In this document: one piece after another, positions 9,796 through 20,884 of the stretch
Numbering within the stretch: the first letter of the stretch is position 1
How the letters are laid out: the number at the start of each line of letters is the position of its first letter
NCBI RefSeq assembly: GCF_000003855.2
Contig: NW_003101682.1
Span: forward strand, 1,305,148 to 1,369,147
DNA length: 64,000 nt
Origin: Blastomyces gilchristii SLH14081
Taxonomy: Eukaryota > Ascomycota > Eurotiomycetes > Onygenales > Ajellomycetaceae
Direction of reading: 5' to 3'
The notes under the pieces: model-generated
The model's input: only the letters and a program-made list of their open reading frames with translations
What the model was told of the DNA's origin: nothing
Databases searched by the model: none
Made by a program: the position numbers and the translations under genes

Positions 9796-12700
9796 GGTGG
9801 TATATTTGTTCTCCTTCGGGGCCCTTTATCTTTTATGTCTCCTTTCTTCTTTTCTGTTTTGCAGTTTCCCTTTAACCAGGTTGGCTTTAGCCCCCTTTTT
9901 TCTTCTTTCCAGTTTCACTAATTTAGAAATGGGATCGTTGGTGAGGGTGTCGACGACCGGGAGAGTGGTGTGAGAATAGATACAGAGACGCACACATTGG
10001 CGATTATTCTAGGAGACAGACAGGTTGTTGCTTGAGTAGAGATGAGATTTTTTGTTGCTTTCTGCAGAGTAATTATGTTAGAGCAGCTTGAGTAGGTGGG
10101 ACGATGGAGAAGACAATAGAACCAGGGTAAGAATAATGTGGCACTTGTTAACAACGCCAAAAAGGAGAGGAGGAATTGGGACGGAGTGTAACTAACAGAC
10201 AGACAGCACAGGCTCGTTTGTCCCACCTGCCACAGTGATGCGCAGTTACCTTTGAATTGTCCTATTCTTCAGTCCAATACAGGCCAATCGTTACTATAGT
10301 ATGGTATACAGACTGTACTTGGGGCCAAGTTCAATCCAGCGATGTTCTCAGTCAGTTGTACCCGTGAAGGGGAAGCCAATGAATTCAATTCCTAGTATTC
10401 TCAGTATTCTCAGATGCGGTAGCGAAACCAGCACGATAGAGAGGAGGATCATGGGGATGAACACTTCGACTCTGGTTGTAGCAGCTGCTGCTGCATGTGC
10501 GCAGTTGCTGGAGGGCAGCGGGACACCAGGTGGGGAGAGCAAGCGGCAGAGACGGAGGTAGATCTGAGAGATAAACCTAGCATTAGTAGAAAGGGTTTGT
10601 TCTCTGCGGGTATTTTTAAGGTGAGTTTCCGGGCATTTATTTCGATTGAGTTGGCGAAGTTGTTTGAAGTTGAATGAAGGTGGTGGTGGTGGTGGTGGTG
10701 GTCACAACAGATGCACTGGTACCAGACCCGGCCTTGCTAGACAGACATCGCCTGTAACTTAAAATAACAAGGTTCATTGCCTCCAATCTCCCCAATAATC
10801 TCCCCAATCATCTCCCCAGTAATATAATCCAGAGATTATCCCCCAAGAATCGCCCCAATACATCCCCCACTTTGCCCGTATCCCGGGTCGCGCGGTCTGG
10901 GCGTTGGGGTCTTCCTTGTGCATGTTCACCCCTGAGTTGAATTAATATAAGCGATTTGTCCATCACAAGACACTTTCATGATAGAATATCACTACTCCGT
11001 ATGTGTGTTTTTACTCACCATTGAGAGAAAAATATTTTCCATATTTTCTTGGTCGCAAAAACTGCCCTTGTCTTTCAATTTCTGCACCTGACCACATGAA
11101 TGACTGCATCGGGGCATGTGTGTCGTACCCTATAGTTATAGGTAGTGCGGAGCCAGTACATCTGTAGCGCTTTTGTTGTTGCAAGGGCTTTCAATAATTA
11201 AAATCATACCCAGGTAACTTTCCAATACGGAGTACTACGCAGCGTAAGAGAATACTACGGAGTACGTACTAGTACTACTACAAAGTTGTTCCCCCTCTGT
11301 AACGGAAACAGGGATACTTAACCCAAGCTGGTCTCTAAACCAGCCTGTGGTACTTGTACTGCAAGGATGAGATGACGGAGAACAAAATCAAGAGCAAGGG
11401 TTTGGTTTCTTGTTTCTGTTTTCAAAAAGGGCTGCCTGCCTGCCACATTGTTATTACTTCGATAATAATATATAACTATATTAACTATTATCAAGCTTTC
11501 TGAGGCAACTTTGGAAAAACTGGGACCTCCCCCTATCCACACTCTTATTTTTTTCTCGGGTGTTTGTCAACCAATTGACACAGCTGTTCATGCAAGTCAT
11601 CCACGCCACAGTTTCGTTATGAAGCGCTAAGCTGCAGCTGCATGGTGTTCGGCGGGCGCATCCTGTTAGAATGCGCTACTTTTCTTTTGCTATCTTCAAA
11701 GAACTTGCTGACCTTGATGATGTTGTTCTTGAGAGAAGTTGCCACTTGTCCAGTATTATAACCCGAAATTGGTCCATCTCGGACCAGTGGGCGAGCGAAT
11801 GCGGCGTATTGCTGCTGCCCTCCCCACAGGAAACCCCAAACCCCTTGAGCACCTCCTCTTCTCCAGTCACTTCGATGGAACCATCAGGGCAGTCAAAGAC
11901 TTGGTGCCGTTGCATTAGTTACCCACCACCTCGTCGAGCACTGAAAAGGTCCATATTCAAAAGCTGAGTTCATATCCAGCAACCTTTACAAGCTCAAACA
12001 ACCCTAGAACCCACTTCCGCCGCAGCCCTACCACATCCCAGCATCGACAACTCCAGATGTAGATCACACCGCAGATGGCAGGCCAGTCTCTTGGAACATT
12101 GTAATGATGAAGTAACTACTAGCCCCCGTTGGAACGGTGTAACGGCGAGGGAATTGCGCTCCACGTATTGAAATGGGGAAGGGTTAGGAACGGTGGAGGG
12201 GGAAATCAATGAACGCCATTCTCTATGGAGGGATTTGACGCTCAGATGTAAGGTCGATCATCGATCATCGCCTCAAGGAGTTCTAGTGACTGACTGCCTT
12301 TATTTCAGTTACCGCGAAGTCGGCAGTCGGACATGAGGTCGCATATGCGATGTGGTTGTCTGGAGCAAGAACACAGACGATAGCAGCATTAAACAGACCG
12401 AAGAAAATTCAGACAAAACCCCTCAAGGCAACAGATCCTAGCCAGATGGGAACATGGCCGAAACCACCACCTACCCCATCCAACGAAATAATTGTATCTC
12501 AATCAATCATACTCGGTGGAATGATGCAGTCCCTTAGCGGTGCCCCCCACTTCCCTTGTTCCTTTCGCGCTTTCCCTACTTTTTCCAACCATTGACTGGA
12601 GCTTCACAGAGGGGATAGGCCCAATAGAGCAGTACTCAGGACTACAATAACAATTGTCCTCAGGATGGAATAAGAAGGCCTCATGCTGTAGATGCCCTAA

Positions 12701-13079
12701 GGGACACAAGGAGCGGAGAAAATCATCAATTGATAGAGATAGCTAAACAAGTTTACATAACGATAGGGCTAGCGACCACTGACTGAGCAGTCAACGGGGG
12801 CGGAAAGAGATAAAGGAAAGCTTGCAAGAAAAAGGTGTGCAAGTGAGAAGCCAACTAACTGCTAAGACTTCAGTAGATCAGGAGCGCAGCCTCTCTTTCA
12901 ACACAACACCCAGCAATAAGACCAACATAACAACCTGCTCCCCAACCCTCTCATCTGGATAATTCCAAGGTTTTAGCACGTCTCTCCTTCATTCAGTTAG
13001 GTAGATAGATAGGTTGGACATAGTCATTTGATTGGCAGAGCTTGCTTGGTCTTTACGTATCTTGTTGCCGCCTTGTCAT
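9796..13079. other. Long intergenic region without a supported gene
   Basis: 3.3 kb. It holds the promoter of the gene at 8179-9795, a TGG/GGT microsatellite at about 10679-10702, and three exact TACGGAGTA/TACTCCGTA motifs (10993-11001, 11226-11234, 11256-11264). A 99-codon open frame at 11671-11967 matches no family I recognise and overlaps an equally long antisense frame, so I do not call it. Nothing else is supported. Confidence 0.45.
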
Positions 13080-13099
13080 TGTGCTCAGTGAGTCGCGAG

Positions 13100-13890
13100 T
13101 ATTAGCTTGATGGCACTGGTTGTGCAGCCGGAAGAATGTGCCTTGAAGCAAAGTTCGAGTGGAACCCCCATTGTCCAAGGCCTCAGATTGCTCGTGGTCC
13201 ATATTTGCTGTCAAGCGTATTCTCATTTGTATCTGCAGATTTAAATGAGAGGAACTGTATGTGGGACAACCTTCCCAGGATTGCTAAATATGAGGCACAT
13301 GGCCGGCCACTCAGGCAAACCTTACCATTTTGTTGAGCTCCTCAAGCAGGGAGAGCCTGTCTCACCCATTAAAGTCTCTGAGAATTTACGCACGGAGGAA
13401 TTCTGTCTCAGGGACTTTGGTCTGGTAATGAGACTTGGTGAGCTCAAGACAGACAGCCACACGCTCATGGAATTTTGCTCCCCAGCTTGACTTCATTGAA
13501 AAGATCCAAGTTTTGCTTGTGGCGTGTGGAGCTACATGGTTATCTTTTCAGAGCTTTACCTTGGCTATACGTACGCCTTTCCCCAGTGGATATAAGGGTG
13601 GGGTAATAACTGGCATGGTCAGACGGTTGGGCCCACTACCTGAGTAATGGAAGAGGCATTATATCTGGTCTGAAGATGCCTTGGATCCCTGGTATGATCA
13701 GGGGACCGGGGCTGATCCAGCTTCAGATCTCGCAGCAACAATTGCACTCTTTCGTCCTGAGGTTGACCTAATCGGGCGAAAACATTGTGCACTCCATTTT
13801 GTCTAAAGGATTTGTTTGGCTCCCAGAGAAACATCTGACAGCAGCACAAACCCTACATGACCCCTCATTCAGGGTTATTATGAAGATATA
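13100..13890 (+). pseudogene. Decayed SRPK-like protein kinase, C-lobe only
   Basis: Plus-strand frames, joined across several shifts, follow an SRPK-type kinase C-lobe in order: DLNERNCMWDNL (about 13238, the catalytic-loop DLNxxN), KYEAHGRPLRQTLPF (about 13285), ELLKQGEPVSPIKV (about 13336), LRDFGLVMRLGE (about 13405, DFG), EFCSPA (about 13470), ELYLGYT (about 13550), then GGVITGMVRRLGPLPE stopped by TAA at 13645-13647 where the family has Gln. After that stop come WKRHYIWSEDALDPWYDQ and ALFRPEVDLIG in the same frame, and a shifted frame giving KGFVWLPEKHLTAAQTLHDPSFRVIMKIY. There are at least three frame changes and one nonsense codon. The N-lobe was not found. Expanded, rapidly decaying SRPK-like families are known in Onygenales; placing this copy among them is inference. 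Confidence 0.75.
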
Positions 13891-16179
13891 CAATTGTTGA
13901 TATGATCTTCTTCTCGTTTCTGTACGACTGCTATTTTTCCTCGCACTTTCTGAGCTTCTCCCTTCTTTTGATCCCTGGCGGTCGTGGAGATGGAGACCAC
14001 AGAGGTCAAAGAGGTTTTGATACCGTTTGATCAGGACGTTCGCGTTGTCGCGTATCAAGGTGTCGTAATTGTATATATCTCATATGCACCAAGATTACAC
14101 CGATATTCATCCTAGCTAGTTACATACAAAATATAGGGCTTTTATAATAAAAAGAATGTGTGATCCAAGAAGCTAGCAATTAGCGAGTATTAATGAGCAA
14201 TTGTAGTTGGCCGATTAATATAGGAAAAGTAGTAGTAATACGAGGTTTAGTAGGGGTCATAGCGTACGACCTCTTATATCCCAACCCAAGGATTCTACAA
14301 GGTAGGGCTGGCGGCTAGTTAGTTACCGATTAGCTACATCTCAGTAATTGGCCAAGATTATGTATTATCATCAGGCGCATCAAGGTGACCATGACAGTGT
14401 CACAGCCCAATCCAGGCAGAATAGAATATAGCATGAAGCAGTATCCATTCCCCAATTAGGTGGGCTGTTAAACGACAATTCAAAGTACGGGGAAGAAAAG
14501 AAAAGGTTTTCAAAAAGCAACAGCAAGGTGCTCTGAGTGTTGATACCTTAGACACTTGATCCACATGACTAGCCCTGCTTTCACTTGGAATATTTAGATC
14601 AAGGCTTGATGACATTAGAATCCCTATATCTCCACTTAGCTTCAGTCAACATTATCATAGTTTTGGTTGTTTTCAATTATTAGATATAGGGTGAGCATCC
14701 CCTTGATGGAGACGATGTATGTACATGTACATGTACATGTAAGAGCGCATAAAATCTTCGATGGTGGCAAGATTGGGAGCTGGCTGCTTTTCAGGAAGGC
14801 ATGGCACTCCTCCCTCCCCAATGACGTCCAAGTCTGTCATCCTGTGAAATCCATCATCCATCCAAGTCAAGTAGAAGGCAGAAGAGGTAACAAAGTGAGA
14901 TGGGTCCATATTGTTTATACACTCGTCCAACACACTCTCTCGACGATGGATTGACTCATCAGGATACTTGTTCTCATTTCAGACACTGTCATTCGCCCGA
15001 CGCTCGCCTCTCCTCTCTCTTGTAGCCGTTTGTTCTAGCGACTGAAAGTCTATATCTACCCGAGATTTTGGCACTCTGAAAGTCTGGCGGATCATGCACG
15101 CCCAAGGCTCAAAAGGAAGGAAGGCAACAGGAATTTTGGAATACGGTTAAACGAAGCGCAGCATAAGAGGGAAGATTGTTAACTGATGTATGAAGAACAA
15201 CCCCGGACAGGATCAAAAGAAGGGGGGAGGATAAAGATGCAGGCGACTGTAGCCATGCTGTTCCAGGAATAGTGGATGGCCCACCACTCCTCCCTCGATT
15301 GACCAGTCTGAGTGCTTTCCACATCATGGACATGGCAGTGGTATTGCTAGCTAGCAAAAACTGGCATGCAGCCTGAAAATGAATTGCAGAAGATAAGATC
15401 GCGCGAGCGAACCACCTTGAAAGGGTGAGGGCAGGAGGGAGCCGCTCGCAGATTTTTGATAGCGTTGCCTACCTAATTATGTAGGTAACGTTAAGGGTTG
15501 GGGGGTGCTCCGAAACGTCGTATCGACAAGAAACGCCCTATTCATGAGGGAAAAAAAAAAGGAATTCATTCCGCGCCCTCCCTCTCTCTATCAGAGTTCC
15601 TTCCATCCCGATCACCTTTGCTCGCTCTATCATAACCCATATCATGTCGCCCGACTCGTCGATTTGCCGACTGCTGGTCCCAGTTCGAGGGTGCAGGCCA
15701 CAGGCTAAACTAGGTGCCTGGGTGCGTTTTTGACGTGAGGAAGACTAAAAGGAACAAAGGAGGCTTCCTCCAGATCTATTTGCCATTGCCTATTTCCCAA
15801 GTCCTTTCCCCTCCCCATTTCAACTCCTGTCCAGGTAGTCGACTCCTTGAGTCGTGAAATTTTTTCTCCCTTCTCCCCTTTTGCTCCGTGAATAAGTCAA
15901 TCCTGCTAGACCATACCCGCACATCCAAACGTAGCGGCCAGCTCGTTGGGAATAAAATTGGGGGATATCCGCCTCTCTTCCCCCTTCCACGCCCTTCCCT
16001 ACCACCCAAATGTAAGTTTTAACGGTGGGGGGCGGAAACCAACGAAAAGGCAACAAAAAAAGAAAAAAGAAAAAAAGAAGAAAGAAGAAAAAGATCAAAC
16101 AAATATACACACAGAGCATGCGGGCCCTCCACCTTTTATCCCCCGGAACAAATGACCTAAAAAAGAAATGCCCTTGCTC
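13891..16179. other. Intergenic region without a supported gene
   Basis: 2.3 kb between the kinase pseudogene and LSM8. It contains a palindromic TACATG repeat at about 14725-14741 and a purine-rich AAG/AAA tract at 16050-16100 just past the LSM8 3' end. Frames of 60-100 codons exist on both strands (for example 14673-14933 minus, 15820-16119 minus) but are low complexity or unrecognisable. Confidence 0.45.
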
Positions 16180-16610
16180 TCAGATATTCTTCGTGCCCTT
16201 AACCACCTGCCCTTTAACCTTAGCCCAGTCAATGCCGCCATCGATTTCCTCGTCGACTTCGCCGCAGATGACGACGTTGTCGCCGCGTATTAGATAAAGG
16301 CCATGTTCGACCTGCGAGCTGGGTTCTGGGTCATCGGGGGTTCGTATTATGCGCTCGACGGTCTGTGAGAGGACGAGGTTTGTGAGCTGGTCGGTGGAGA
16401 GGAGGGTACCGATTAGGGTGCGGCCGTCTACTGTTAGGATGATGACCTTTTCTGTTTTGGGCGCGGGAGGGTTAGTGTATATTTATATATACATATATTT
16501 GAGCTCCAAACGGGATGGATGGTTGCTTGTTGTTTTTCCTTTTTGACAACAGCAATAGTAGCGGAGGATTAAAAGGGTACTCAACTATTTATGTAGTATT
16601 GGAGGGACAT
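16180..16610 (-). CDS. LSM8: U6 snRNA-associated Sm-like protein LSm8
   Basis: Two exons on the minus strand: 16610-16586 (25 nt, MSLQYYIN plus one base) and 16451-16180, giving 98 aa. LSm8 is the subunit that makes the nuclear LSm2-8 ring, which binds the U6 snRNA 3' end for splicing. The second exon reads VIILTVDGRTLIGTL (Sm1), NLVLSQTVERII, the conserved RTPDDPEPSSQVEHG segment, and GLYLIRGDNVVICGEVDEE (Sm2 with the RGDNV signature), ending KGTKNI. The donor is GTTGAG and the acceptor AACAG; the joined codon AAA gives KKVII as in relatives. Divergent to the gene at 17354, with a 743-bp shared upstream region. Exon 1 is too short to stand out alone, but phase and sequence fit exactly. Confidence 0.93.
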
Positions 16611-17353
16611 GGTTAGTATGCAGCTAGCTATTCGAGTTCCTAGCCCCTGAGCTCTCTTCAATTGAACAGTCCTCCGAACGAAAGAGTCGGATGTAATGTC
16701 CCCCGCCCAACTCCTATCCGGGGCAAGGAAATTGCAGAGCAATTGCAGCGGTCACCGGGTGCGGAAGATAACTTCTTGCATTGGGGAGAGATAGATAGAT
16801 TAGCAGACGGAGGACAAATGAGAGATAGTCCGCTAATCTGTATAAAACCGAACTTATTCAACTTGAGTCCCGGAAATATCACTGCTTCGTCCAGCGGCGG
16901 AGGTCGACAAAAGGCATAGACCCATGAACGTTGGCAGTTCTCTACGGAATAAATTAACGCCGAAACATTACGTTGTGGGGATAGCAATGACGTAATTTAG
17001 AGGTTCAACGCTGAACTCTAACTTTTTACACTTTGCCGGCCACTAACTCTGATTCTAACTATCGTTTACTATGTCGTTAATCTTTACTCCGTACTCTTGG
17101 GGAAACTGGACGGGAACTGATTCTATTACTTGAAAACGCTTCTGCTCGCAGTCTGCTCAGGAAATGTCCGATATCCCTCACAAGGGCTGCTGAAGAGTTC
17201 TCTCGAGTTTCATCTTCTTTCACCCTCCAAATCAGTAACTCCATTGTAACTAACTGTTCAGTTCAGCTAAGTTAGTTCCTTCTCAATGATACCCAACTCT
17301 CATAGTTGTATTATTATTATTAGTACGCAGCGACGACCACGACGACGACGACG
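16611..17353. promoter_or_regulatory. Divergent promoter region, LSM8 / F-box-like gene
   Basis: 743 bp between two head-to-head genes. It contains TACTCCGTA at 17085-17093 and a CGACGA repeat just before the 17354 start. No further gene is seen. Confidence 0.5.
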
Positions 17354-18332
17354 ATGACAAATCCTATTTTATTACCTCACTCTGATAATCAGAACGGCCG
17401 AAAGTTGGAGCTCCTAGACATCATACGCCAATTCCCAATAGTGTCCGTCCTTGTCCCTCATATGGGTCTTGGTGATGTCTTGAACCTATCCCGCGTCAAC
17501 TCCCATTACAGAGCTGTTCTTCACGGGTTTGCGCTCCCCATCTCGGATCCTGCGGACTTGATCAACCCGGCCAACAGTAGCCGGCGCATCAGACCGGATA
17601 TTCATATTGGAGACCACCAAACCTTATACTGGAAAAATATAAAGAAAAGCGGACAGCTTATCTGCTCAGAACCAACACACACAAGAGGTTTGACGCCACA
17701 TTTATGCAAGTACTGCTCTTTGCCCGTCTGTGAAGCGTGCATCGTCAAAGTAGGTCTTCATTCCCCCTCTTATAGAAAGTATCGTATAGAGTGACCACTT
17801 TGTAACATTAATGCAACATGCAACAAAACAGGAATCCTTCCGCCAATCCACCTCAGCATACAAAAGTCGCACCCGCCCCTTATGCATCGACTGCTGGCTC
17901 TCCGGCCAACCCCACAATGGGCGGCGACCATCTGCACCACCGTACCACAATGATGCTTCCAACCCCGTAGCCAGCGCATACTGCATCTGTACCGCCAAGG
18001 ACGGCTGGATGTGTTCGAAGTGTCGCGAGATCCAGGTCCGGACGGGCCAAGAGCCGATTGCGAAGTGTAGTGGTGAAGGGTGCGGTGGGCCGCCAGGGAA
18101 GGATAATGGTCGGAGAAGGATCTGTCTCTGGTGTCATTTGCCGCTGGTGGCGCGGCCATCTATGGAGCAGTCGCGGGAATGGTATGCGGAGAGGCATGCG
18201 TTATTGGAGGATGGTCGGTGGGATGAGTTGAATTGGGATGGCGAGATGGAGTATGAGATGGAGGTGGATGGGGGCGGAGGATCGGAAAGGGGATGGCAGA
18301 AAGATATAGAAGCAAGACAGAGTGCGCGCTAA
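17354..18332 (+). CDS. F-box-like, zinc-binding hypothetical protein
   Basis: Two exons, 17354-17749 and 17832-18332, giving 298 aa; the intron has a GTAGGT donor and an AACAG acceptor and is phase 0. Residues about 15-55 (LELLDIIRQFPIVSVLVPHM, then LNLSRVNSHYRAVL) look like a degenerate F-box, the SKP1-binding domain of SCF ubiquitin ligases. From about residue 117 there are paired cysteines: CKYCSLPVCEAC, CIDC, CICTAKDGWMCSKC and RRICLWC, suggesting one or two treble-clef or zinc-ribbon sites. The C-terminus is acidic (DELNWDGEMEYEMEVDGGG). F-box plus Cys-rich proteins of this form are common and uncharacterised in filamentous fungi. Function as a substrate adaptor is inference only. Confidence 0.8.
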
Positions 18333-18913
18333 AAGCAAACATTGTTTGGTTGAATATTCTGATCTGAATGATTGAATGAAGTATCAAATTTTTTCTATAT
18401 CAGCAGAACATAGCATTAGCCACAAATCCATTAACCCTCTCTCACGCGGAGGATTGCGGTACAAAGAAAAAAAAATTAAAAATCTCAAGAAACGGGATAG
18501 AATCGAAGATCAAAGCCTTGTTCTTTTGGCTAGTAAAGAAGATTCAAGAGAGCTAACCCAAACCTCACCCAAGTCTAATGAAATTGGCAATTAACATTGC
18601 TAAGCTACCATACATCCTAGATTCCCACTTGTAGATATTTATATCCCCCTATCCAAACAAAACTCAGAGAAAGGTTAGACAGGGCAAATCAAGACAATTT
18701 TTTTCAACGGTTCGGTAACCAGTACCAAATCCCCATCATGCACGCAAAGTAAGGACAAAAGGACAAAAATTGGGGAAGAGGAATGGAGAAAAAAACAACG
18801 TCCTCACCCCATCAACTCGCACGGTTCGAGCTAGCTAGATGGACTAAAGGCAAGTGGCTATTTATCAAATCATGTTGTTTACGTAAAACGTACAAAAACG
18901 AAAACCTGTCACT
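18333..18913. other. Convergent 3' flanks
   Basis: 581 bp between two tail-to-tail genes (F-box-like and VRP1). A-rich tracts near 18470 and 18685 and around 18790. No gene is seen. Confidence 0.5.
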
Positions 18914-20442
18914 TCAAACCAACGCTGAAAGATCCAACGGAACACTACTTCCCCTGCCAGCCCTATACAACTTCTGCCCGCCACGGAACTCCCTTGGTTT
19001 CGGAAATAGCGACTCATTCTGGAATCTAAATCTTGGATCCTCGATCCGTATTCTCTGTGAACTGCTTCGCGTACTACTGCCTCGAGAGCTGGGATGCGGT
19101 GAAGAACCACCGTTTGTAAGGGTATAGTTGCTTGGGTCGAGCAGGGAGCGGTTAGGTTGTTGTTGCTGTTGTTGCTGTTGCTGTTGCTGGGGTGCTTGAT
19201 ATTGATTTTGTTTGTCTGCGAAGGATGAGGGGCGAGAGGTGAGTGGGGTTGATAATAAGGATGATGTTCGCGCAGAAGAGGGAGGGGATGCTTGCGGTGG
19301 CGGGGGCGGAGGTGCTGGGGGAGCGGATGGAGCGGACGTCGGCGGTGGGGGTGGTGGATGAGATGATTGCGAGAAAGCATTTCTAGCGGCCTGCATTGCT
19401 ATTGAGGCTGTAGAAGCTGCTGCGTGCGCCCCGTTGGCAACAGGCGGAGCGGCGGGAGACGGGGGTGGAGGGGTAGATCGTGATGGGGGTGGCCGGGGTG
19501 CAGCCGCTGCTGGAGGAGGTGGAGGAGCAGACGGTGGGGGAGGTGCAGGCAATACGGATGAAGGTGGTGGAGGAGGAGCCGCGGGTGGAGGTGGAGCCGA
19601 GACCTTTCGAGAAGAGACCGGGGGGGGAGGAGGAGGTTTCGATCCTAGAAATGGAGGCGGTCGTGCAGGCGTCTCCGGAGCCGATTTGGTAGAGAGATAT
19701 GATATTGTGGATGATGGTCTTCCAGCTGGATGCGGAGGTACCTTTCGTAAATTTGCAACTAGAGGGTTTTCAGATGGTTGTGGAGGGCCACCGCCCGGTG
19801 TTGGAGGTGGCGGACGAACGTTTGGTGGCGGTGGTGGAGCAGTGCCAGTGGGAGCCCAAGGGCCTGGCTTCCGAGAGCTTTCAGAGTCGGAGAGATATGA
19901 CGCATCTGCACTCGCACCTGTATCTATGCCGCCACGCTTCTTTAGCTTAGGCATACCCCCAGCAAATAACCCACCTAATTGCGGCGCTGAAGGGAGTGTG
20001 CCGCTTTCATCAGCATTGGTACCGGCCCCAGCTCCAGCCCCTGCACCTGTACGACCTTGATCACTATTACTCCGCAGTCTATTTCCGCCAGGGACAGGAG
20101 GGGCTAATCCACCGGGAGGTTTGGGAATGCCAGGCACGGGCGGGGCTCCGCCGATTGGAGGACCGCTTGATGCACCGGACGACTTTCCAACCATAGGTGC
20201 TGATCTGTCATTTGTTACAGCTTTCCTAAGACGAGGAGCACCTTTCGAGATGTCTGAAAGAAGGGCACCCTAAAGAACGTATTGTTAGATTGGGGGCCAT
20301 ATTGGAGAGGGAATTTAGGAACGCCTACCCGATCTTGTGTTATTCCTATAGGCCTGGCTGGTAGGTTACCACCAGGAGGGGGTGGAGGAGGAGGACCACC
20401 AGCCATAGGAGGCGGCGGGGGCGGGGGAGGAGGGGGAGGCAT
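18914..20442 (-). CDS. VRP1: Verprolin / WIP-family actin regulator
   Basis: Two exons on the minus strand, 20442-20329 and 20269-18914, giving 489 aa. Verprolin binds actin monomers and the WASP homologue Las17 and promotes Arp2/3-dependent patch formation in endocytosis. The protein opens with an 11-proline run and a second proline block (residues 2-23). The intron falls before GALLSDISKGAPRLRKA (residues 39-55), a WH2 actin-binding motif (LLxxIxxG...LRK). Then come long PPPP-rich segments to about residue 390, a Gln repeat, and a conserved tail: ESLFPKPREF and YRAGRGSSVPLDLSAL, the WASP WH1-binding region of the family. Splicing restores the WH2 motif. The long GC-rich frames on the opposite strand are mirror images of the proline codons. 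Confidence 0.92.
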
Positions 20443-20884
20443 GTTGCCGTGAAGCCGCGAGATCAGTTGCGCAGGCAGTCGTTATGGACGGAGCAAGATG
20501 AGAGGCGGAAGGTTGAGAGGAGGTAGGTCGCCAAGGCTCAAGAGACAAAGCCTATTCGTAGGAGGTAAGAAGGGAATTAACGCCCGCAACACAGTTCCAA
20601 CATAGGATCGTAGATAAATATACCCGGTGGGTATACAGTGGTGGAGATGGAGTAGGGTGCTGTTGCAGCAGATAAAGAGTTGTGGGCGAACGCAGTATGG
20701 TATGGTATGGTTGTTCATCACCGCTCGGTCATGGCTTGATTTGGGGCGCAGACAGCGGCTTAGGTAAGTTAACTAGTTAACTAAGCTAAATTGGACTGCG
20801 GCTGCACACGCCCGGTCATCGGATCTCGATCTATCTCACCTCCGGCAACGTTTAAAGACAGCTACAGAGTGTCTTGCTTCTGGA
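20443..20884. promoter_or_regulatory. Divergent promoter region, VRP1 / mitochondrial protein
   Basis: 442 bp between head-to-head genes. It contains GGTATGGTATGGTATGGTT (about 20692-20710) and an inverted repeat GTTAACTAGTTAAC near 20768. No other gene is seen. Confidence 0.5.

Noticed and set aside
11671..11967. 98-codon frame with an ATG start
   Set aside because: No recognisable domain, overlapping antisense frame of similar length, and no splice context.
14673..14933. Minus-strand 86-codon frame
   Set aside because: Contains a MYMYMY tract from the TACATG repeat and no recognisable domain.
18815..18845. GGTTCGAGCTAG, resembling a tRNA B box
   Set aside because: No matching A box or cloverleaf upstream, and it lacks the NCC end of a B box. 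A similar GGTTCGAGG at 31148 was rejected for the same reason.
19434..20060. 208-codon Gly-rich frame on the plus strand
   Set aside because: Antisense mirror of the proline-rich verprolin exon; Gly runs are complements of Pro codons, and there is no independent gene signal.
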